From NCBI GenBank assembly GCA_002359735.1, contig DENS01000002.1, forward strand, positions 269,004 through 333,003: a stretch of 64,000 bases of DNA. Direction: 5' to 3'. Positions 25,467-34,255 of the stretch are shown here, one piece after another. How positions within the stretch are numbered: the first letter of the stretch is position 1; each line of letters opens with the position of its first letter. The notes beneath the pieces are model-generated. The model was given only the letters and a program-made list of their open reading frames with translations, did no database searches and was not told the origin of the DNA. Made by a program: the position numbers and the translations under genes. Source of the DNA: Micavibrio sp. UBA2638. GTDB lineage: Bacteria; Pseudomonadota; Alphaproteobacteria; Micavibrionales; Micavibrionaceae.

Positions 25467-26882
25467 ATGACAGACACACCGCGCACGCTCTTTCAAAAAA
25501 TCTGGGACGACCATGTCATTGAACGTGATGATAACGGCACATGCCTTATTCACATTGACCGTCATCTTGTCCATGAAGTCACGTCCCCGCAGGCTTTTGA
25601 GGGCCTGCGCATGGCCGGGCGCCCTGTGCATGCGCTGGATAAAACACTGGCGGTTATCGACCACAATGTATCCACCGCCCCTGACCGTTTGACCAATCTG
25701 GGCAATGAAGATAGCCGCATTCAGATTGAAACCTTGCGAACAAATTGTGAGGAATTTGGTGTCCAACTGTTTGATATTTCAGATAAAAGACAGGGTATCG
25801 TTCATATTGTCGGGCCCGAGCAAGGATTTACCCAGCCCGGGATGACTATAGTGTGCGGCGATAGCCACACCTCAACCCATGGCGCATTTGGCGCGCTGGC
25901 TTTTGGGATTGGCACATCGGAAGTTGAACATGTATTGGCCACGCAAAGCCTGATTCAAAGCCCCGCAAAATCGATGCGCATCACCGTTGAGGGAAAAACA
26001 GCGCCGGGCGTTGGTGCCAAAGATATCATACTGGCCATCATTGGTGAAATCGGCACCGCTGGCGGTACAGGATATGTCATTGAATATGCCGGTCAGGCCA
26101 TCCGCGACCTGTCGATGGAAGGCCGCATGACCATTTGCAACATGTCCATTGAGGCCGGAGCACGCGCCGGCATGGTGGCCCCGGATGAAACCACTTTTCA
26201 ATATATGAAAGGTCGCCCAATGGCCCCGAAAGGCGATCACTGGGACATGGCTGTGAAATGGTGGAAGAGCCTGGCAACGGATGAAGGGGCAACATTCGAC
26301 CGTGAAGTTGTCTTAAAAGCAGAAGATATCGCCCCCATTGTCACCTGGGGGACAACCCCGGAAGATGTGGTGCCCATCACCGGGTCCGTGCCAAATCCTG
26401 ATGATTTTGACGACGAAAACAAACAAAATTCAGCCCGGCGCATGCTGGATTATATGGGGCTGACCGCAGGCACAAATATGACCGATATTAAGATCGACAA
26501 GGTTTTTATCGGGTCTTGCACCAATGGCCGTATCGAAGATTTGCGCGTTATCGCGGATCTTGTTAAAGGCAAGAAAGTCGCCGCAAATGTCGAAGCCATG
26601 GTCGTACCCGGGTCAGGGCTTGTTAAACAAATGGCCGAAGACGAAGGCATCGCTGATATTTTGAAGGAGGCCGGGTTTGATTGGCGCGAACCGGGATGTT
26701 CCATGTGCCTAGGGATGAACCCCGATCAATTAAGCCCTGGTGAACGCTGCGCCTCTACGTCAAATCGCAATTTCGAAGGCCGGCAAGGCAAGGGGGGCCG
26801 CACGCATCTTATGTCCCCGGCTATGGCCGCCGCGGCCGCCATTACAGGCAAACTGACAGATGTAAGAGAGCTAACAGAGTAA
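25467..26882 (+). CDS. leuC: 3-isopropylmalate dehydratase large subunit
   Basis: The 471-residue aconitase-family subunit isomerises 2- to 3-isopropylmalate with LeuD in leucine synthesis. The 4Fe-4S ligands are visible: Cys in FIGSCTNGRIEDLR, and the pair in EPGCSMCLGMNPDQL. VCGDSHTSTHGAFGALAFGIG is the substrate-site signature. The N-terminus RTLFQKIWDDHVI fits ATG 25467; the longer frame from 25374 is upstream noise. It is the first gene of a leuC-HD-leuD-MFS-leuB operon with very tight spacing. Confidence 0.96.
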   Translation: MTDTPRTLFQKIWDDHVIERDDNGTCLIHIDRHLVHEVTSPQAFEGLRMAGRPVHALDKTLAVIDHNVSTAPDRLTNLGNEDSRIQIETLRTNCEEFGVQLFDISDKRQGIVHIVGPEQGFTQPGMTIVCGDSHTSTHGAFGALAFGIGTSEVEHVLATQSLIQSPAKSMRITVEGKTAPGVGAKDIILAIIGEIGTAGGTGYVIEYAGQAIRDLSMEGRMTICNMSIEAGARAGMVAPDETTFQYMKGRPMAPKGDHWDMAVKWWKSLATDEGATFDREVVLKAEDIAPIVTWGTTPEDVVPITGSVPNPDDFDDENKQNSARRMLDYMGLTAGTNMTDIKIDKVFIGSCTNGRIEDLRVIADLVKGKKVAANVEAMVVPGSGLVKQMAEDEGIADILKEAGFDWREPGCSMCLGMNPDQLSPGERCASTSNRNFEGRQGKGGRTHLMSPAMAAAAAITGKLTDVRELTE

Positions 26883-26887
26883 ACGCA

Positions 26888-27574
26888 ATGCCCGGTTGGC
26901 CCGATACATTTGATTTTGATACCGATCCGGTTTGTCAAACGCAATTTAAGCCATTTATAAAAGAAGAACTGGCATCGCTTCGGGCCTATGATGACGAAAG
27001 ACCCGATGAAAAAACATATATCTTCCATCAACATGCCGCCCGGGTTGCTAAAGATGTAAAAAAAACCTGCCTGCATTTGGGGCTTTCAAGCATAACCGCC
27101 AACAATATGTATTGGGCCGCCCTTCCCCATGATATTGGCAAGCGCCTTTTGCCTCTGGACATGTGGGATAGCGAAGAAAAACCAACAGGCGAAATCAAGA
27201 AAGTTCGCCGCATGCATACCTTACTGGGGGTACAAATTGTAGAAGATTTATTTAGCGATGTGGAGCACCCGTTTAAAGACCTGATGATTGATATAATGGC
27301 CCATCATCATGAACAGCTGGACAGCAAGGGCACATTGGGAAAATCAGGTGAAGACTTATCACAGCCGGTTCGCCTTGCAGCGATCGTGGAGGCCTATGAC
27401 GGATACCGTATATGGCGGCCCCATTTTGGTGATAGGGATATCAGCCCCCCGGCCGTACTAAATCGTATGCGTGAAGAAAAAGGTCCTGAAATTTATGACA
27501 TGGATTTACTGGAAGCCTTTGCAGAAATGAAGATAAATGAATATAACATTATTAAGACATTCGAGGAAAACTGA
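26888..27574 (+). CDS. HD-domain phosphohydrolase, HD-GYP-like, inside leu operon
   Basis: The 228-residue protein has a metal-binding HD core: an early FHQHAARV, HDIGK at residues 81-85, His110 in RRMHTLLGVQ, and HHHEQLDSKG at 139-148. This is the layout of HD-GYP c-di-GMP phosphodiesterases, but the GYP part of HHExxDGxGYP is absent (DSKGTL). A later YDGYRIWRP keeps the helix that in HD-GYP proteins carries DxxxA/xxRPY. There is no receiver or sensor domain. It lies 5 bases after leuC and 2 before leuD. The substrate is unknown. Confidence 0.78.
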   Translation: MPGWPDTFDFDTDPVCQTQFKPFIKEELASLRAYDDERPDEKTYIFHQHAARVAKDVKKTCLHLGLSSITANNMYWAALPHDIGKRLLPLDMWDSEEKPTGEIKKVRRMHTLLGVQIVEDLFSDVEHPFKDLMIDIMAHHHEQLDSKGTLGKSGEDLSQPVRLAAIVEAYDGYRIWRPHFGDRDISPPAVLNRMREEKGPEIYDMDLLEAFAEMKINEYNIIKTFEEN

Positions 27575-27576
27575 TC

Positions 27577-28182
27577 ATGACGCCCTTTACACACTTAAAC
27601 GCAAAAGCCGCCCCCTTGCCGATGATGAATGTCGATACAGACATCATTATCCCGAAACAATTTCTGAAGACTGTGAAACGAACCGGCCTTGGCGTTAGTG
27701 CGTTTTATGATATTCGCTATAATGATGACGGCAGCGTACGCGACGATTTTGCCCCCGCGCAAGACGCTTATAAAGGCGCGGAAATTCTGGTCACGGGCGA
27801 AAATTTTGGCTGCGGGTCATCACGCGAACATGCGCCTTGGGCTATACTGGACATGGGCTTTCGTTGTCTTATCGCGCCATCATTTGCCGATATTTTCTAC
27901 AACAACAGCTTTAAAAACGGCATTCTACCCATCACACTTCCGAAAGATCAGGTTACCCAGTTAATGCAGGAAGTACAGGAAAACCCCGATGCCACGATAG
28001 AAATCGATCTTGAAAAACAAACTGTCACGCGCGGTAATAAGTTTTCATTCCACTTTGAGATTGATCCCTTCCGTAAACACTGCCTGTTAAATGGATTGGA
28101 TGATATTGGCCTGACATTGGAAAAATCGGCAACCATCCGGTCATATGAAGAAAAGCGTCACGCCGAAAAGCCTTGGCTGTAA
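27577..28182 (+). CDS. leuD: 3-isopropylmalate dehydratase small subunit
   Basis: The 201-residue swivel-domain partner of LeuC. NVDTDIIIPKQFLKTVKRTGLG and TGENFGCGSSREHAPWAI are the family signatures, followed by APSFADIFYNNSFKNGILPI. The length is typical of the proteobacterial form. It starts two bases after the HD gene and is followed directly by the MFS gene, whose ATG abuts its stop codon. Confidence 0.96.
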   Translation: MTPFTHLNAKAAPLPMMNVDTDIIIPKQFLKTVKRTGLGVSAFYDIRYNDDGSVRDDFAPAQDAYKGAEILVTGENFGCGSSREHAPWAILDMGFRCLIAPSFADIFYNNSFKNGILPITLPKDQVTQLMQEVQENPDATIEIDLEKQTVTRGNKFSFHFEIDPFRKHCLLNGLDDIGLTLEKSATIRSYEEKRHAEKPWL

Positions 28183-29445
28183 ATGAATAAAACCGGGTAT
28201 ATCGCAATTTTACGATCTTATAGCGGCCTGATTGCGGCCGCTTTTTTGCTCATGTTGTTTTCCGGCTTTGGGCAATCGGTCTTTATTGGTGTATTTTTAC
28301 CTGATATCCAGCATCATTTCGGTATAAACAAAACCGCATTAGGCAGCCTGTATGCCGCCGCCACAATCACAAGCGCCGCCCTGATGATCTGGAGCGGCAA
28401 ATTGCTGGACCGCCTCGCCCTTAGAAACTTTATCATGATAATACTGGCAGGGCTGGCATTGGGCTGCATTTTATTTGCCATGGCCTTTCATCCGCTCATG
28501 CTGTTTCCCGCCTTTTTATGTTTGCGCCAGTTTGGTCAGGGCCTGATGACCCTGGCGGCCACGACCGTTATTAACCGGTATATAGAAATCGGCAATGGCC
28601 GCGCGCAATCGGTGGCACAGATGGGGCTGCCGGTTCATGCTGCTTTATTTCCATTATGTGCAACGATGATTCTGGGCGCCATTGGCTTCACCGCAAGCTG
28701 GATTGCCTATGCCGCCTTTATCGTTCTTATATTAATGCCCTTCTTCTGGTTTTTTCTTCGCGCCCATGAGGAAAAAACCCACAAACAGTGGAGCCAGCGC
28801 ATGAACGAAAAGGCCGCGCAAAGTACATTAGACGGAGCTTTGCCCGATGAATGGACACGCAGACGGGTTCTAAGAGATTGGCGTTTTTATATTATCCTGT
28901 CTGTCATGTTAATTGGGCCATGTTTTGGCACGGCCATTTTCTTTTATCAAACAACAATCGCAGAAAGCCTGTCTATGGCCCCCGCCCTTTTTACGACCGG
29001 CTTTATATTTCTAACGGGCGCATCCATCCTCAGCGCGTTAATTGCAGGGCCCGTCATGGATAATTACGGCGAAAAATATCTATTAACCAGCTTTCCGATT
29101 CTATATGCCGCCGGTTTGGTTCTGCTGTCGGGCGCGGGCGGGCTCCTGGGGCTGTATTCAGCCTTGAGCCTGATCGGCGCAGCCGGAGGCATTATGAGCA
29201 TCACGGGCGGGCCGCTTTTTGCAAAGATGTATGGCACCAAACATTTTGCCAGCATAAAATCCCTCAACTTCATGGCCATTATCATTGCATCGGCCATTTC
29301 ACCGCCCTTATGCGGCCTGTTATTGGATTCTGGCTTTGAAATTGGTGACGTTTTATTCTATTTTGCGTTATATAGCGCATTGGCATGGATTTTTATTCTG
29401 CTTTGTATACAAAAAATCACACGACACAGAAAGCACGCGGTATGA
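28183..29445 (+). CDS. MFS transporter, 12 TM
   Basis: The 420-residue inner-membrane permease has about twelve hydrophobic segments and a charged central loop (HEEKTHKQWSQRMNEKAAQ). The first loop between TM2 and TM3 reads GKLLDRLALRNF, a variant of the MFS motif A GxLaDRxGRR. It starts at the base after the leuD stop and overlaps leuB by four bases (ATGA), so it is translated with the leucine genes. An amino- or keto-acid substrate is a guess from that context only. Confidence 0.85.
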   Translation: MNKTGYIAILRSYSGLIAAAFLLMLFSGFGQSVFIGVFLPDIQHHFGINKTALGSLYAAATITSAALMIWSGKLLDRLALRNFIMIILAGLALGCILFAMAFHPLMLFPAFLCLRQFGQGLMTLAATTVINRYIEIGNGRAQSVAQMGLPVHAALFPLCATMILGAIGFTASWIAYAAFIVLILMPFFWFFLRAHEEKTHKQWSQRMNEKAAQSTLDGALPDEWTRRRVLRDWRFYIILSVMLIGPCFGTAIFFYQTTIAESLSMAPALFTTGFIFLTGASILSALIAGPVMDNYGEKYLLTSFPILYAAGLVLLSGAGGLLGLYSALSLIGAAGGIMSITGGPLFAKMYGTKHFASIKSLNFMAIIIASAISPPLCGLLLDSGFEIGDVLFYFALYSALAWIFILLCIQKITRHRKHAV

Positions 29446-30557
29446 GCACACAAAAACCATATAAACTTCTTCTACTTCCCGGTGATGGAATTGGTCACGA
29501 GGTTATGGCCGAGGTCAAAAAGCTGATTAACTGGCTGGAAAGCAATTCCGACCTGACATTTGAATGCCAGGATGATCATATTGGCGGCGCGGCCTATGAT
29601 GCGTATGGCCATCCTTTTGCCGATCAAACTCTGGAAAAAGCCCGAAAAAGCGATGCCATAATTATGGGCGCGGTTGGCGGCCCCAAATGGGATGATACCC
29701 CCTATGACCTGCGTCCCGAGGCCGGTTTGCTTCGCCTTCGTAAAGAACTGGGTTTATTCGCCAATTTGCGCCCCGCCATCGTTTTTGATGCGCTTGTCGA
29801 TGCCTCAAGTCTGAAACCGGACATTGTTCGCGGTCTGGATATTTTAATTGTACGGGAATTAACCGGCGGCGTCTATTTTGGTGAACCGCGCGGCATTGAA
29901 GATCTTGGCGACGGTAAACGCCGCGGCTTTAACACCCAAACATATACAACCGATGAAATTACCCGCATCGGCGCGGTTGCCTTTGATCTTGCGCGGAAAC
30001 GCGGCAACAAAGTGACATCATGTGAAAAAGCCAACGTCATGGAAAGCGGCAAGCTCTGGCGTGAAGAAATCACGGCCCTGCACGCCAAAGAGTTTTCCGA
30101 TGTGACACTGGAACACATGTATGCCGATAACTGCGCCATGCAGCTTCTACGGCATCCGTCACAGTTTGATGTGATTGTAACGGATAATCTTTTCGGCGAT
30201 ATCTTATCCGACGAAGCGGCCATGTTAACCGGGTCATTAGGGATGTTGCCGTCGGCCTCGCTTGGCGCGCCGGGCGTTCCGGGATTGTACGAGCCCGTAC
30301 ATGGCTCCGCCCCTGATATTGCCGGCCAAGGCAAAGCCAACCCACTAGCGACGCTTCTCAGCTTCTCTATGGCGCTGCGTTACTCGCTGGATGAAGGGGA
30401 ATGGGCTGATAAAATTGAACAGGCGGCGCAAAGCGTGTTAAACAGTGGCACCCGCACCGCCGATATTATGGCCGGTGGATGCACCCAAATCACAACGTCC
30501 GAAATGGGCGATGCCCTGATCAAAGAGCTGTCGAATTCTCTGGCAAAGGCGGCCTGA
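29442..30557 (+). CDS. leuB: 3-isopropylmalate dehydrogenase
   Basis: The 371-residue NAD-dependent enzyme oxidises and decarboxylates 3-isopropylmalate. LLLPGDGIGHEVMAEV at the start, LRKELGLFANLRP (substrate loop), RELTGGVYFGEPRG, and VTDNLFGDILSDEAAML (Mg-binding aspartates) are present. LYEPVHGSAPDIAGQGKANP is the NAD-binding signature. The start ATG 29442 overlaps the MFS stop. It is the last gene of the operon and is followed by a strong terminator. leuA is not in the window. Confidence 0.96.
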   Translation: MSTQKPYKLLLLPGDGIGHEVMAEVKKLINWLESNSDLTFECQDDHIGGAAYDAYGHPFADQTLEKARKSDAIIMGAVGGPKWDDTPYDLRPEAGLLRLRKELGLFANLRPAIVFDALVDASSLKPDIVRGLDILIVRELTGGVYFGEPRGIEDLGDGKRRGFNTQTYTTDEITRIGAVAFDLARKRGNKVTSCEKANVMESGKLWREEITALHAKEFSDVTLEHMYADNCAMQLLRHPSQFDVIVTDNLFGDILSDEAAMLTGSLGMLPSASLGAPGVPGLYEPVHGSAPDIAGQGKANPLATLLSFSMALRYSLDEGEWADKIEQAAQSVLNSGTRTADIMAGGCTQITTSEMGDALIKELSNSLAKAA

Positions 30558-30610
30558 TCCGCTGCAATTGCGGGCCGTTTCCATTATTTACAAAGAATGT
30601 ACAAAGAACA

Positions 30611-30638
30611 AAAAGCCCGGCGGTAATGCCGGGCTTTT
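30611..30638. terminator. Bidirectional terminator between leuB and the pilin gene
   Basis: AAAAGCCCGGC (30611-30621) pairs with GCCGGGCTTTT (30628-30638). It has an A-run on the left and a T-run on the right, so it can end transcripts from both sides. Confidence 0.88.
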
Positions 30639-30669
30639 CATTTCATTATTGCGCTATACGTAAAACGTA

Positions 30670-31401
30670 TTAGCCTTGAATGCGAACGAACAGGTAACAA
30701 CCATCCGGGTTACCACCTTCATCGTACACACCGGCGGCGGCTTCACATGTACCATCGAATGTGAAAACTGAACCTGTGTCAGAAGAACCGTCATCCATTT
30801 TGGCATCAATACGTGCGGCCTGAGCAGCAGTCAATGGACCGTTACCGGCTGAAGGAGCCGCAGCAGCTTCACGGATTGACAGATAATGTCCACCAGAAGC
30901 TGTACCGTTGTTACCCAAACCACCGGCAGGCGCATAACCAACGACGTAACCGCCACCACCGATTGATGTTTCAGGCAAACCAGAACCAAAAATCACATCA
31001 TTCTGGTTTTGCACGCCAGTGATCAATTCAGCGGCCGCCAGATGAACGAAGAATCTTTGTGCCTCAGAACCGGCGGCAACAACGGCATCAGGTGCCGTTG
31101 CAATGCGGCCATCGGGCGCAGCATTCGCAATATTACATGGCGCGGCGTTACAGTTTGGCAGACGAACGCCAGGATTGGCCATATCACCCGGCAAGGCGCG
31201 GTAAGAATCACGGAAAGTAGAAACAGCCGCATCCAGACCTTGTGCCTGCGTAATCGTTGACGCCACCTGGGCATTTGTGATCAATTCCTGACCTTTCAGG
31301 ATACCGCCGATCAAAAGACCGACAATGATCATCACAACCGCAAGTTCAACAAGGGTAAAACCCTTTTGGCCTTTGCGGTTCTTTAGGTTTAGTTTTTTCA
31401 T
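30670..31401 (-). CDS. Type IV pilin-like protein (prepilin)
   Basis: The 243-residue prepilin has a basic leader (KKLNLKNRKGQKG), then the cleavage and methylation site G/FTLVELAVVMIIVGLLIGG, with the conserved Glu at +5. The globular part is long, with Cys pairs (NCNAAPCN and CEAAAGVYDEGGNPDGC) that could form disulfides, the last near the C-terminus as in a pilin D-region. ATG 31401 has GAGGAG upstream; the longer frame to 31506 is not used. It stands at the downstream end of the pilus locus and probably has its own promoter in the 31402-31644 region. Confidence 0.88.
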   Translation of the reverse strand: MKKLNLKNRKGQKGFTLVELAVVMIIVGLLIGGILKGQELITNAQVASTITQAQGLDAAVSTFRDSYRALPGDMANPGVRLPNCNAAPCNIANAAPDGRIATAPDAVVAAGSEAQRFFVHLAAAELITGVQNQNDVIFGSGLPETSIGGGGYVVGYAPAGGLGNNGTASGGHYLSIREAAAAPSAGNGPLTAAQAARIDAKMDDGSSDTGSVFTFDGTCEAAAGVYDEGGNPDGCYLFVRIQG

Positions 31402-31644
31402 TAAGATTTCTCCTCTACAAGTTTTTTGAATCAAATGAAGTACAAGTATACATTCATCCCGGTACAAAATATACCCCTGCATATTCACACTTTTTTTCAT
31501 TAGCATGACCTAATAAGCAAGCCATACTCCTTACTATCGCACTAAAAACCTAAACAGAATCTTAACAAAAAACAGCTTGGGGGCCGATGCGGGCAAAACA
31601 AATGCTCAAAACAACAAATTGATAAGGTTAAGGGGGGCGCAGCC

Positions 31645-32718
31645 TTATTTTTTAACCATATTTTTACGATATGCGGACGGGGTCTCACCGGCAATTTCAC
31701 GAAAAACACGGTTAAAGGTGGCAATGGAATTAAATCCTGTCTCCTCGGCGATCACTTTTATGGAGGCCGATGTATCTCGCAATAGATTTTTAGCGTCCGC
31801 CACGCGGTATTCATTAATCAATTGTGGTAATGATTTACCGAAATAGGCATTAATCACGTTTGATATTTGAAATTCCGATACCCCCAGCTCCCTTGATAAC
31901 TCACTGCGCCCATATCCCGGTTCGTGATAGATTTTTTCGTATTCCAACAGCCCCTTAACACGCTCAGCCAGGCGTAAATCCTCATCACTCAGGGCGCTTT
32001 CATGCGGCCCGGCCCCGTCCTTCCATAACGTTTGCGGATAAACGCGAAACAAACTGGTCGTCACAAGATAAATAAACACAAGCCCCAACAATGTTCGGAT
32101 TCGGGAAATCGCCTCCTCCGGCAAATCGGTATTAAAATGCGCCAGCATCAGCATCAGGAAGAAAATGTTATTGATGAGAATCGTCAGGATTAGCCAGTAA
32201 CGCTCCTGACCGAATTTTTCGCGGCGCGCCTGCCTGAACATATCTTTCTTGATCCACAGAAACAACAGGCTCATGCCCCCTGCAATCATATTGGTCAAGA
32301 TGAGCCACAGACGAAAATCTGCGCAGAACGCAATATCGGTATCAACGCATGCCGCGGTTACATGCGCCAAAGCGTAGGCCCCGAACAATGCAAAAAACGG
32401 GAAGGCAAGAACGGCATAATACCAGCCGATTCCCCCTTGGTTTTTTTGCGCAATTTGCAGGACCACCAAGACGCTGAGCGGCGGCCCCGCAAACCATAAC
32501 ATCAAGCCATATAAGTCATAGTAATCAGAGCCGTCTTCCAAAAAACGCTGAGCAAAGTCAAGAAAGAAGGCGGCGCCCAGCACAATAAAATATAAAAAAG
32601 GAATGCCTGCGTTTTTTAACTTATCGGCGCGGAAGGCCATATAAACAAGAATATAGATACATTGCACCACCCCGATAAACGAAAAAATCTCTGGAATGCT
32701 AAACTGTATCGTATCCAT
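31645..32718 (-). CDS. Membrane-bound AraC-family regulator
   Basis: The 357-residue protein has about seven hydrophobic segments in the first 230 residues (VVQCIYILVYMAFRA, LYFIVLGAAFFLDF-like, WLILTILINNIFFLMLML) and a C-terminal AraC/XylS double helix-turn-helix. The DNA-binding part reads LSRELGVSEFQISNVINAYF, then IKVIAEETGFNSIATFNRVF and ETPSAYRKNM. It is therefore a one-component regulator that may sense a membrane or external signal. It lies between the pilin gene and the ABC-transporter genes of the pilus locus, so control of pilus expression is a reasonable inference. Confidence 0.87.
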   Translation of the reverse strand: MDTIQFSIPEIFSFIGVVQCIYILVYMAFRADKLKNAGIPFLYFIVLGAAFFLDFAQRFLEDGSDYYDLYGLMLWFAGPPLSVLVVLQIAQKNQGGIGWYYAVLAFPFFALFGAYALAHVTAACVDTDIAFCADFRLWLILTNMIAGGMSLLFLWIKKDMFRQARREKFGQERYWLILTILINNIFFLMLMLAHFNTDLPEEAISRIRTLLGLVFIYLVTTSLFRVYPQTLWKDGAGPHESALSDEDLRLAERVKGLLEYEKIYHEPGYGRSELSRELGVSEFQISNVINAYFGKSLPQLINEYRVADAKNLLRDTSASIKVIAEETGFNSIATFNRVFREIAGETPSAYRKNMVKK

Positions 32719-32727
32719 GATTTGATC

Positions 32728-33459
32728 TTATTGATTTTCCAGTTGCTTGCATAATGGATTCAAGCTGGCCTGCGCCGGATCCAGAATTTGAAAACAAATA
32801 TAATCAATCAAAAACAGCATTTCCTGGGGGTCCATATTCGCCTGTTCAGTCTCCAGTGTTTGCAGCATAATCTCCAGGGCGGCCTCTTTTTCACCGCTGG
32901 CATTCATCAGCATCACATTCATATTTTTGGCCCAGACAGGAAGATCAACCCCCTTTAGCTGCAACGCGCTCAGCTTACCAGATAATTCAAGCGCCCATTC
33001 CGGGTCTTGCAACCGGTAATGCGCAAGAAATACGGCCTGCGCAAGCCAGCGCCATTTATGATCAACGCCGCCCGCCCCTATTGTTTCCAAATACCGAATG
33101 AGGGGCGGCAACATATCAGGGTTTTGCACTGCGCTAAAATAATAAGCCGCCAGATATGGAACCATATTTGACCGGCTGTCCAAACGGCTCTCTAATAAAA
33201 ACCAGTCACTAAGGGCATCATAATCATAGTCATGCAACGGTGTTGAACGCCCCCCGCTATCGCCTAGATTTTGAAGCATAAGCGCAATATTACGATAGGC
33301 AAATTGCTCATCCCCCAGCCCAAAGGCGCTCGCCACTTTATCTGACGGGACGGGGGGCACATTCGCCCATTCTGCCTGTGTATGCCGAAAAAGCATCCAG
33401 AACAGCAGATTCAGGATAAGACAGACACCAAATAAAATTTTCACATGATGATAGGTCAC
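32728..33459 (-). CDS. Single-TM protein of the pilus locus, possible PilG-like ABC partner
   Basis: Not recognised by sequence. The 243 residues have an N-terminal membrane anchor (ILFGVCLILNLLFWMLF) and a helical periplasmic part with TPR-like helices (NMVPYLAAYYFSAVQNPDML; WLAQAVFLAHYRLQDPEWAL). It sits 8 bases after the ABC permease gene. In Myxococcus the pilus ABC transporter PilH-PilI has an accessory anchored protein PilG. This gene occupies a comparable place, but the match is by context only. Confidence 0.55.
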   Translation of the reverse strand: MTYHHVKILFGVCLILNLLFWMLFRHTQAEWANVPPVPSDKVASAFGLGDEQFAYRNIALMLQNLGDSGGRSTPLHDYDYDALSDWFLLESRLDSRSNMVPYLAAYYFSAVQNPDMLPPLIRYLETIGAGGVDHKWRWLAQAVFLAHYRLQDPEWALELSGKLSALQLKGVDLPVWAKNMNVMLMNASGEKEAALEIMLQTLETEQANMDPQEMLFLIDYICFQILDPAQASLNPLCKQLENQ

Positions 33460-33467
33460 TGTCCCGC

Positions 33468-34235
33468 CTAGAATTGTCGCCGGATTAAATCAATGAGAGA
33501 CGCGCTGAGCAGGAAAATACTGAATATAATCGACTGCGCAATGATAAAGGCCACCTGCGCCGGGGATTCAACACCATAAACCAGCCAGGATGTCTGCCCC
33601 GCCAGATCAAGGCGCGGCAGAAATACAGATATAACCTGAAACAACGCGTTTAAATAGGGGGATAAGGCGTTAACATTAGAGAAGCTGTCGGTAATACCAA
33701 GGAATTGGCCGCTCATCCGGCAGAGCAGATAAAAGCCAAAACAAACCATGGCCGATGCCGAGGCGCTGGATAAGACCATGGCAATAAACAGCGCCATATT
33801 CGCAATGACAATATATTCGGCCATAATTGTTAACGTCCATAATACCAAACCCATACCCGCCGATTGAATGGCAAAACCATAGACAAGCAGGCCGCAAACC
33901 GCGCCCAAAAAGATAGCAATCAACGAAAATGCGAGAGAATATGACATCAGATACTGAATGCGGCCGATCGGGCGGGCCAGCATAAATTCAACATCCTTGG
34001 TATCAAACGATCGCCGAATAAAAAAGACAATAAAAAGAACAAGGCCAAGAACCCCGACTATACGCAAACCAGAGGCCAGAAAAACTTGCGTAAAGGCCGC
34101 CTGCTCAACGACCGCCGCACTGCCCATAAACATGGAAATTGCCGAGACAACCGCCATCGCCATAACAACGGTGAGGAGCAATCGATCACGAATTGCTCCC
34201 CACAATACATATAGAACTAACTGATATCCCATCAT
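33468..34235 (-). CDS. ABC-2-type transporter permease in the pilus locus
   Basis: The 255-residue membrane protein has six hydrophobic segments, starting with LLLTVVMAMAVVSAISMFMG and ending IIAQSIIFSIFLLSASLIDLI. The loop after the second segment (RRSFDTKDVEFMLARPIGRIQY) is the cytoplasmic coupling region usual for ABC-2 permeases. The likely ATPase partner is the gene at 40583-41329 in the same locus; no other ATPase is near. PilI of Myxococcus is the closest functional parallel known to me. The substrate is unknown. Confidence 0.75.
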   Translation of the reverse strand: MMGYQLVLYVLWGAIRDRLLLTVVMAMAVVSAISMFMGSAAVVEQAAFTQVFLASGLRIVGVLGLVLFIVFFIRRSFDTKDVEFMLARPIGRIQYLMSYSLAFSLIAIFLGAVCGLLVYGFAIQSAGMGLVLWTLTIMAEYIVIANMALFIAMVLSSASASAMVCFGFYLLCRMSGQFLGITDSFSNVNALSPYLNALFQVISVFLPRLDLAGQTSWLVYGVESPAQVAFIIAQSIIFSIFLLSASLIDLIRRQF

Positions 34236-34255
34236 GCTAAGTACATGTTCATATT

